From: Dehalococcoidales bacterium | GTDB taxonomy: Bacteria; Chloroflexota; Dehalococcoidia; Dehalococcoidales; RBG-16-60-22 | NCBI GenBank assembly: GCA_030615475.1 | Contig: JAUWZF010000014.1 | Span: forward strand, 1 to 11,632 | Length of the DNA stretch: 11,632 nt | Direction of reading: 5' to 3' | Part shown: piece by piece, positions 7,471 to 11,632 of the stretch | Position numbering within the stretch: position 1 is the first letter of the stretch | Layout: every line of letters starts with the position of its first letter | Position numbers and translations under genes: made by a program | The notes under the pieces: model-generated | What the model saw: the letters and a program-made list of their open reading frames with translations, nothing else | What the model was told of the DNA's origin: nothing | The model's database searches: none

Positions 7471-7493
7471 AAATCCCCGGACTTGCTCCGGGG
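7467..7493 (-). terminator. Intrinsic terminator on the minus strand
   Basis: Read on the minus strand, CCCCGGA (7493-7487), a 5-base loop and TCCGGGG (7481-7475) form a perfect 7-bp GC-rich stem, followed by ATTTTTATAT. That is a textbook rho-independent terminator for leftward transcription. On the plus strand no T-run follows, so it is not well built for the methyltransferase transcript. It lies just downstream, on the same strand, of the tmRNA/tRNA-like 3' end at 7507-7530, and there is no intact minus-strand gene in the window for it to serve. Confidence 0.75.
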
Positions 7494-7506
7494 CTCCATT
7501 ATTATC

Positions 7507-7530
7507 TGGTGGAGACGGGGGAGGGTCGAA
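7507..7530 (-). other. tmRNA/tRNA-like 3' end remnant, candidate ssrA attachment site
   Basis: The minus strand here reads TTCGACCCTCCCCCG then TCTCCACCA: a T-loop-like TTCGA, the 3' side of an acceptor stem, and the terminal CCA. An ending in CTCCACCA is typical of tmRNA (ssrA). About 13 bases further on is the minus-strand terminator. The rest of the molecule is missing: no acceptor 5' half (GGAGACG) follows within tRNA length, and none of the tmRNA 5' domain or tag frame is found in the next 370 bases. The T-arm does not pair well and appears to carry one extra base. A bare 3' end plus the native terminator is what integration of an element at ssrA leaves at its far boundary. Dehalococcoides islands are known to use ssrA this way. 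Identification is by pattern only. Confidence 0.5.
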
Positions 7531-7706
7531 TTCCTCTTCAAGCTAACGACATTTATAAGCTGATACCAGAGTTGCTGGACCGATTAATAGAACTTGGAGA
7601 GATTTCGAGGCAAATCAAGCTCACAATTGGTGGTAACGGCTCCAGCAACTCTGGGAAAATGCATATCAACTTATTGAACAGCTACGGGACTGAAGTACGC
7701 CAATAG
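7509..7706 (+). pseudogene. Orphan reading frame next to the remnant, possibly a gene fragment
   Basis: A plus-strand frame is open from inside the methyltransferase gene, through the terminator and the ssrA-like remnant, to TAG at 7704-7706. The protein-like part starts near residue 12 after GTG 7509 (about ANDIYKLIPELLDRLIELG) and ends NSYGTEVRQ; the whole is at most 65 residues. There is no ribosome binding site at a sensible spacing before GTG 7509, and the 5' part coincides with structural RNA sequence. It could be the C-terminal tail of a gene cut off at the junction, for example an element gene, or simply a chance open frame. I recognise no family. Confidence 0.25.
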
Positions 7707-7968
7707 TAAAAACGCCTACTAACAATCTATACGCGCCTTATACAACTGGCTCTATAGGCATCCCTGTTTTAATCTCGATAATCGTAATTGTAAATTGTCA
7801 GCGAAAACAGGACACTCCATGTAACTTTGACTCGGTATTAGCATCACTACCAAATTAGCCCCTCCGATTGTCACCGGGAGGTTACGGTTCTTAATGATTA
7901 ATTAACAGTTATTTAATGTATTTTTTATACGGTTGGCACGTCCGTTTTGGACTTTAATTCGCTAACAG
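7707..7968. other. Non-coding stretch upstream of the comX promoter
   Basis: No convincing gene is visible on either strand. Two possible structures stand out. An 8-base inverted repeat, CCTGTTTT (7763-7770) with AAAACAGG (7804-7811), encloses 33 bases containing a smaller palindrome CGATAATCG. Further on, CCTCC (7861-7865) and GGAGG (7877-7881) can pair across an 11-base loop. From about 7890 to 7930 the DNA is strongly AT-rich. These could be regulatory sites for the signalling cassette or debris of an insertion; the sequence does not tell which. Confidence 0.35.
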
Positions 7969-7997
7969 TTGACATTTGGCTAATTCAGGTTTATACT
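7969..7997 (+). promoter_or_regulatory. Near-consensus sigma-70-type promoter for comX
   Basis: TTGACA (7969-7974) is a perfect -35 box, followed after exactly 17 bases by TATACT (7992-7997), five of six matches to TATAAT. Transcription should start near 8004, giving a leader of about 60 bases before comX. It is the best promoter in the window. Its strength suggests that the cassette is expressed from its own start rather than by read-through from upstream genes. Confidence 0.75.
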
Positions 7998-8007
7998 TCG
8001 TAACGAA
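7997..8007. promoter_or_regulatory. Palindrome at the comX transcription start, candidate operator
   Basis: TTCGT-A-ACGAA is a perfect 5+1+5 inverted repeat that begins in the -10 box and covers the predicted start of transcription. CGTAA from this site occurs again at 8018-8022. A protein bound here would block initiation. The motif does not resemble the ComA box of Bacillus. An 11-base palindrome can occur by chance, so this is a suggestion only. Confidence 0.3.
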
Positions 8008-8065
8008 TACGACAAACGTAAGATATTGGACTTTAGACATTTCATCTTTAAAAGGAGGTGGTCAC

Positions 8066-8296
8066 ATGAAATCTCAAGCACTTCAAGAACTGGTGAAAAG
8101 AATCTTCAGCGATGAAAAAACCAAACTCCAATTCACATCAGACCCGGATAGCGTTATCTCCCAGTTTGCTTTAACTGACCAGGAAAAAAGGGCGGTGCTG
8201 ACCGCATATGCAAAACTGGGACTGGTAACCTCAAATTCTCAGCAACTGGAAGCTGCCCTTAAACCAACTTATACTTGGTATTCTCCCATTCCTTAA
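8066..8296 (+). CDS. comX: ComX-like pheromone precursor peptide
   Basis: A 76-residue precursor with no signal peptide, no Cys and a single tryptophan (W71) in the C-terminal tail PTYTWYSPIP. In Bacillus, ComX is a short peptide whose C-terminal part holds one Trp that ComQ prenylates (geranyl or farnesyl); the last 5-10 residues are then released as pheromone. The segment ISQFALTDQEKRAVLTAY (31-48) resembles the GFDV..TETIIKAY region of ComX, and the DPDSVISQFALT pattern also recalls LigA-like RiPP leaders. Trp sits six from the end, versus three or four in Bacillus pheromones I recall. ATG 8066 follows AAAGGAGGTGG (8051-8061), an almost full match to anti-Shine-Dalgarno, so translation should be strong. 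A TTG at 7976 in frame is rejected because it lies in the promoter. The stop overlaps the comQ start. Confidence 0.75.
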   Translation: MKSQALQELVKRIFSDEKTKLQFTSDPDSVISQFALTDQEKRAVLTAYAKLGLVTSNSQQLEAALKPTYTWYSPIP

Positions 8297-9270
8297 TGTC
8301 ACTCTGTCATCCTATCATGTGGCAGGAAAGGCAGTTAAAACTTCTAAGAGATGAGATAGAGGCAATTCTAGTTCCTTTATCTGAGATTGCTGGCTTTTCT
8401 GATCTGATTAAACAACCTCTAACACAATCCAGGCAAGGATTAGTTATTGGAAGTACAAAACATGACCCCTGGCCTTTGTTGCCTTTGATAGTATGTGAAG
8501 CTATATCAGGACAATATAAACACGCTCTTCCAGCAATCGCGGCTCTTCAACTTTTAAGAATTGCAGCCGAGGTGTTTGATGATGTCGAGGATGCGGATTC
8601 CTCAATGTCGCTTTCTGCCAGATATGGTTCTGCTATTGCGACAAACGTAGCCACAACCCTTATCATACTGGCAGAGAAAGCGATCACCCGACTCAAGAGA
8701 ACACGTGTGGAGGATCAAACTATCATCCGCGTGTTTGATACAATTAACTCATGCTATATTACTACTTGCATTGGACAGCACCTAGACCTGTCTCTAATTC
8801 CGGGAGAGGGTGTCTCAGAAGAAAAGTACCTAAAAATTGCGTATATGAAATCAGCTTCTACGTTGGAATGTGCATGCTGTGTCGGGACGTCGTTGGCTAC
8901 TCAAGATCAAGAATTAATAGAGATATTTTCGACATTCGGTCACAATCTTGGTATGGCGTCTCAAATAGCTAATGATATTCAGGGTATATTACAGGGTAGC
9001 GATATTATTAAGCGTAAAATTACACTTCCTGTAATTTTCGCCCTAAATCAAGCAGATTATCGAAGACGTAATATTCTTAAACGCGCTTTCGACAATTCAA
9101 CAGAATCTGCACCCAATTTAACACAAACAAGGGAGTTGCTATTCCGCACTGGTGCTATCAATTATGCAACCGTAAAGATGGAGTTTTATAAACAACTGGC
9201 TCAAGATAGCCTTGCCGAAGCAGAAAGGACAGGGGTTAGAGTAGAACGGCTAAAGTTGTTTTTGGAATGA
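8296..9270 (+). CDS. comQ: ComQ-like isoprenyl transferase modifying the ComX peptide
   Basis: A 324-residue all-alpha polyprenyl-synthase-fold protein. The first aspartate-rich motif DDVED (95-99) is intact and would bind Mg and the prenyl diphosphate; GQHLD (160-164) matches the conserved GQ..D; K185 sits at the usual MK position. The second motif is degenerate, NDIQG (226-230) with D236 and KRK (239-241), instead of DD..D, as expected for an enzyme that transfers a prenyl group to a peptide rather than elongating a chain. Basic or hydrophobic segments ALPAIAALQLLRIA and KRKITLPVIFAL are family-like. By analogy it alkylates W71 of the neighbouring peptide. ATG 8296 overlaps the comX stop (TAATG), with no ribosome binding site, so it is translationally coupled and probably made at a lower level. 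An in-frame TTG at 8275 is less likely. Chain-length specificity cannot be read. Confidence 0.8.
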   Translation: MSLCHPIMWQERQLKLLRDEIEAILVPLSEIAGFSDLIKQPLTQSRQGLVIGSTKHDPWPLLPLIVCEAISGQYKHALPAIAALQLLRIAAEVFDDVEDADSSMSLSARYGSAIATNVATTLIILAEKAITRLKRTRVEDQTIIRVFDTINSCYITTCIGQHLDLSLIPGEGVSEEKYLKIAYMKSASTLECACCVGTSLATQDQELIEIFSTFGHNLGMASQIANDIQGILQGSDIIKRKITLPVIFALNQADYRRRNILKRAFDNSTESAPNLTQTRELLFRTGAINYATVKMEFYKQLAQDSLAEAERTGVRVERLKLFLE

Positions 9271-9286
9271 ACTCATAGAGGCTATT

Positions 9287-11632
9287 GTGAATCGATTTGA
9301 TAATAGATCCCGCGAGCTTCTTACAGAACGGAACCGACTTAGAGAAATCCTATTTTGTATATTTGCTTTATGTATTCTGGTTATTTCTCTAGTCTATTTT
9401 TCCCTAAGTATCGGCAAGCCCTATATGGGCTTGATACTTTCTAGAGATAATAAAGAGTGGCTAGTTTCAGATCTAGACCCCAACGGACTAGCGATCGAAG
9501 CTGGAATTAATATAGGAGATAGGCCAATAGAAATTAATCAACAGCCAGCATCAATATTTCTTGAGAAATATATGAATTCCGGTGTGGTTTATGGTAACTC
9601 AATTAAGGAGTTGACCGTAATAGATGAAGACAGACAGTTTAAGTCAACATCTCTTGAAGGCAACCAGCAATCTGATGGAGCACTGGCTGAATTTATATCG
9701 TTGTTAATTGTCTCACTGATATTCTGGATAACAGGATTCTACGTATTCTTTAAAAGACCGCAGAGTATTACCTTCATGCTATTCTGCCTATGTGGTATAG
9801 TTTTTGGATTAGCTGTTAGTGCCGGCATAGCTACAGAAATAGCGATTCCTTTGGCACTACAGCTTGGAGTTGCCGCCGCTATTGTTGGCCCGTGGTTACT
9901 CTTGCACCTTTTCCTCATTCTACCCGAGGAACGTGCCCGACTTCGCAATAATCGCCTTATACTTCTTATCTATCTTCCACCAACTATAACGCTGATACTT
10001 TTTCTGCTTATTGGTCAAGCTGACGGACAACCATTGCCAGGTTTTCATACTATTAGACTTCTCGTATATGGAGTAGGTTATTTAGCGGTGACTGGAGCGG
10101 TTGTTTATAATTATTTTCGTGCTTTTTCTCCTAGAACACGACAACAAATGAAAATAATATTTATCAGTGTCCTGATAGCCCTAGCTCCGTTCTTGCTTCT
10201 ATACATACTCCCGGAGGCTATATGGGAACAAGCAATCATACCAGCAGGGTTCAGTGTTTTATTTATTGTTTTCATACCTTTGGGAATGGGATACGCAGTT
10301 GTCACACAGAGATTATTAGATATTGATATAGTCATTAGACGGGGTTTGGTATATGGCCTAATTACAGTAATAATGGCGGGTATTTTATCAGTTGCCATTT
10401 TCTTCATTACAGCTAATTACGCGTCAGTTGGAATTCCAGTGCAAATTCTTGTGGCGTTAGTATTGGGTGGCATAGCGACAGCTCTTTTCGGCCCGATAAA
10501 AAAATGGGTTGAAGCCCTAGTAGACAAGCTCTTCTATAAAGACAGATATGACTACCGCCAGATGATCCAGAGTTTAAGTAATTCTTTAAATTCAGTTAAA
10601 GACTCTACATATGTATCACGTCTTATAGTCGGGGCAACAGTGCAGACATTAAATTTAACGGGTGGTTGCCTGTTTATCAGCACACAATCTGGTGCGTATG
10701 AAAGAGGCGCAGCCCAAGGTACATTTGCTAAGAGAAGTCAGCAGAAAAAATTACTAACTATAATATCACAGCGGAACCTAAGTATTGAATTTCCCGCTTC
10801 TGCATCAAGTGCCGACCCGAACCTCGCATTTATAATTCCTCTTGTTGCAGCAGATAAAGAAGTTGGCGTTCTATGCCTATCAGAAAAAGTTTCGAGACAG
10901 AAATTCTCAACTGATGATATATATTTGCTACAGGGTGTAGCTTCCGTAGCCGCTGTCGCATTACGGAACGCCATGCTAATCCGCGATGTCAGTATCCGGG
11001 ATACCTTCGTTTCCATTGCTTCTCACGAACTCCGCACGCCGATGACTGCCATTATGGGATATACTGAACTCCTGCTGCAGCGAAATCCGCCCGATACCAC
11101 TCGGGAGCAGTGGTTAAACAATATTTACGAGAACGGCCAGAAATTAACGGACATGATAGATGACCTTCTGAATGTCACCCGGATTCAATCCGGAAAAGTC
11201 AGTATGAAATCAGAAGAAGTCAGGTTACAGGATGTTTTCGAAGAGAGTCTAACGATCATACGAGAAAGCAGTGATAAGCATAAATTTATTGTTGACATTG
11301 AACCCGGTCTACCTGCTCTTCTTGTGGACCGCGAGAAGTTTGTTCAGGTTATTGGTAATTTACTCAGTAATGCCGTTAAATATAGCCCGGAAGGTGGACA
11401 CATTAATCTTGCGGCACGCAAAGACATGGAAAAGCACCGCGTAGCGGTAAGCGTTTCTGATGAGGGGATTGGAATCGGTCCTGAAGATAAAGATACACTT
11501 TTCACTACCTTCCACCGGATACAACGGCCCGAGACGCAGGGTATTAAAGGTAGTGGACTAGGTCTCTATATTGCTAAGGAATGGACTGAAGCGATGGGAG
11601 GTGAGATCTGGCTGGAGAGTGAATTGAATAAA
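9287..11632 (+). CDS. comP: ComP-like membrane sensor histidine kinase (3' end outside window)
   Basis: The frame is open for 782 codons to the window edge. Start GTG 9287 has AGAGG at 9277-9281 and lies 16 bases after comQ. Order: short cytoplasmic N-terminus; helix 1 (about 21-41); an extracytoplasmic PDZ-like domain (about 45-130, with DPNGLAIEAGINIGD); about nine more helices (133-402) including QRLLDIDIVIRRGLVYG (341-357); a GAF-like domain (about 425-565); HisKA with H580 in SHELRTPMTAIMGY; HATPase with N box NLLSNAVKYSPEGG (691-704), G1 DEGIGIG (725-731) and G2 GSGLGLYIAKE (755-765). Only the last residues appear missing, unless a receiver domain follows. Helix plus PDZ-like loop plus membrane bundle matches ComP, which reads ComX. 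The SHELRTP core differs from the HisKA_3 core of Bacillus ComP and points to an OmpR-type partner. GC rises from about 40% in the sensor to about 51% in the kinase part. Confidence 0.8.
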   Translation, partial: MNRFDNRSRELLTERNRLREILFCIFALCILVISLVYFSLSIGKPYMGLILSRDNKEWLVSDLDPNGLAIEAGINIGDRPIEINQQPASIFLEKYMNSGVVYGNSIKELTVIDEDRQFKSTSLEGNQQSDGALAEFISLLIVSLIFWITGFYVFFKRPQSITFMLFCLCGIVFGLAVSAGIATEIAIPLALQLGVAAAIVGPWLLLHLFLILPEERARLRNNRLILLIYLPPTITLILFLLIGQADGQPLPGFHTIRLLVYGVGYLAVTGAVVYNYFRAFSPRTRQQMKIIFISVLIALAPFLLLYILPEAIWEQAIIPAGFSVLFIVFIPLGMGYAVVTQRLLDIDIVIRRGLVYGLITVIMAGILSVAIFFITANYASVGIPVQILVALVLGGIATALFGPIKKWVEALVDKLFYKDRYDYRQMIQSLSNSLNSVKDSTYVSRLIVGATVQTLNLTGGCLFISTQSGAYERGAAQGTFAKRSQQKKLLTIISQRNLSIEFPASASSADPNLAFIIPLVAADKEVGVLCLSEKVSRQKFSTDDIYLLQGVASVAAVALRNAMLIRDVSIRDTFVSIASHELRTPMTAIMGYTELLLQRNPPDTTREQWLNNIYENGQKLTDMIDDLLNVTRIQSGKVSMKSEEVRLQDVFEESLTIIRESSDKHKFIVDIEPGLPALLVDREKFVQVIGNLLSNAVKYSPEGGHINLAARKDMEKHRVAVSVSDEGIGIGPEDKDTLFTTFHRIQRPETQGIKGSGLGLYIAKEWTEAMGGEIWLESELNK

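Noticed and set aside
7475..7493. Terminator of the methyltransferase transcript on the plus strand
   Set aside because: The stem is good, but no T-run follows it on the plus strand; the T-run is on the minus-strand side.
7541..7550. GCTAACGAC, resembling the start of a tmRNA proteolysis tag (Ala-Asn-Asp)
   Set aside because: It lies on the plus strand, opposite to the strand of the tmRNA-like 3' end, and no tag ending in Ala-Ala-stop follows.
7507..7880. A complete minus-strand tmRNA or tRNA gene
   Set aside because: Only the 3' end is recognisable. There is no GGAGACG-like 5' acceptor strand, no tmRNA 5' domain (GATTCGAC-type) and no resume frame in the expected span.
7976..8065. A longer comX starting at TTG 7976
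   Set aside because: This start lies between the -35 and -10 boxes of the promoter, and the ATG at 8066 has a near-perfect ribosome binding site.
1..11632. CRISPR arrays, complete insertion sequences or replication origins
   Set aside because: No regularly spaced repeats, transposase frames or clustered DnaA-box-like motifs were seen on reading both strands.

Overview
The window joins two unlike regions. Bases 1 to about 7500 are GC-rich (a 180-base sample inside cobT counts to about 63% GC) and hold a compact plus-strand set of late cobalamin (vitamin B12) assembly genes followed by housekeeping genes. From about 7507 onward the DNA is clearly more AT-rich (samples of about 38 to 46% GC) and carries what I read as a ComX/ComQ/ComP-type prenylated-peptide signalling cassette. 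Gene content and protein style (cbiB-cobD-cobT-cobS-cobQ-cobU, a short double [4Fe-4S] protein related to QueG and reductive dehalogenases, a GYD protein) suggest a member of Dehalococcoidia (Chloroflexota). That assignment is inference; no rRNA or other phylogenetic marker is present.

Region 1 (1-5915): the 3' end of cbiB, then cobD, a QueG-like double-cluster iron-sulfur protein, cobT, cobS, cobQ (cbiP) and cobU. The genes overlap or nearly touch and several use GTG or TTG starts, as in a translationally coupled operon. Together they amidate the corrin ring (CobQ), supply and attach the aminopropanol phosphate arm (CobD, CbiB), activate cobinamide to its GDP form (CobU), activate the lower-ligand base (CobT) and join the two halves (CobS). 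A recognisable promoter lies in front of the iron-sulfur gene.

Region 2 (5912-7493): a GYD-domain gene with its own promoter and a perfect 17-base palindrome, a small three-helix membrane protein of unknown role, and a SpoU/TrmH-family RNA methyltransferase. Just after it, on the minus strand, are an intrinsic terminator and, immediately upstream of that terminator, about 24 bases matching the 3' end of a tmRNA/tRNA-like gene (ending CCA) with no body attached. This is the expected footprint of an element integrated at ssrA, and it coincides with the composition change.

Region 3 (7494-11632): a short orphan reading frame, about 260 bases without a gene, a near-consensus promoter, then comX (76 aa, single Trp six residues from the C-terminus), comQ (isoprenyl transferase, start overlapping the comX stop) and comP (multi-pass membrane histidine kinase with PDZ-like and GAF domains, open for 782 codons and running off the window end). 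In Bacillus, ComQ prenylates the ComX tryptophan and ComP senses the exported pheromone. Here the order is X-Q-P instead of Q-X-P, the kinase core is the SHELRTP (HisKA) type rather than the HisKA_3 type of Bacillus ComP, and the likely host is outside the Firmicutes. This cassette is the most interesting content of the window. The partner response regulator, if encoded nearby, lies beyond base 11632.
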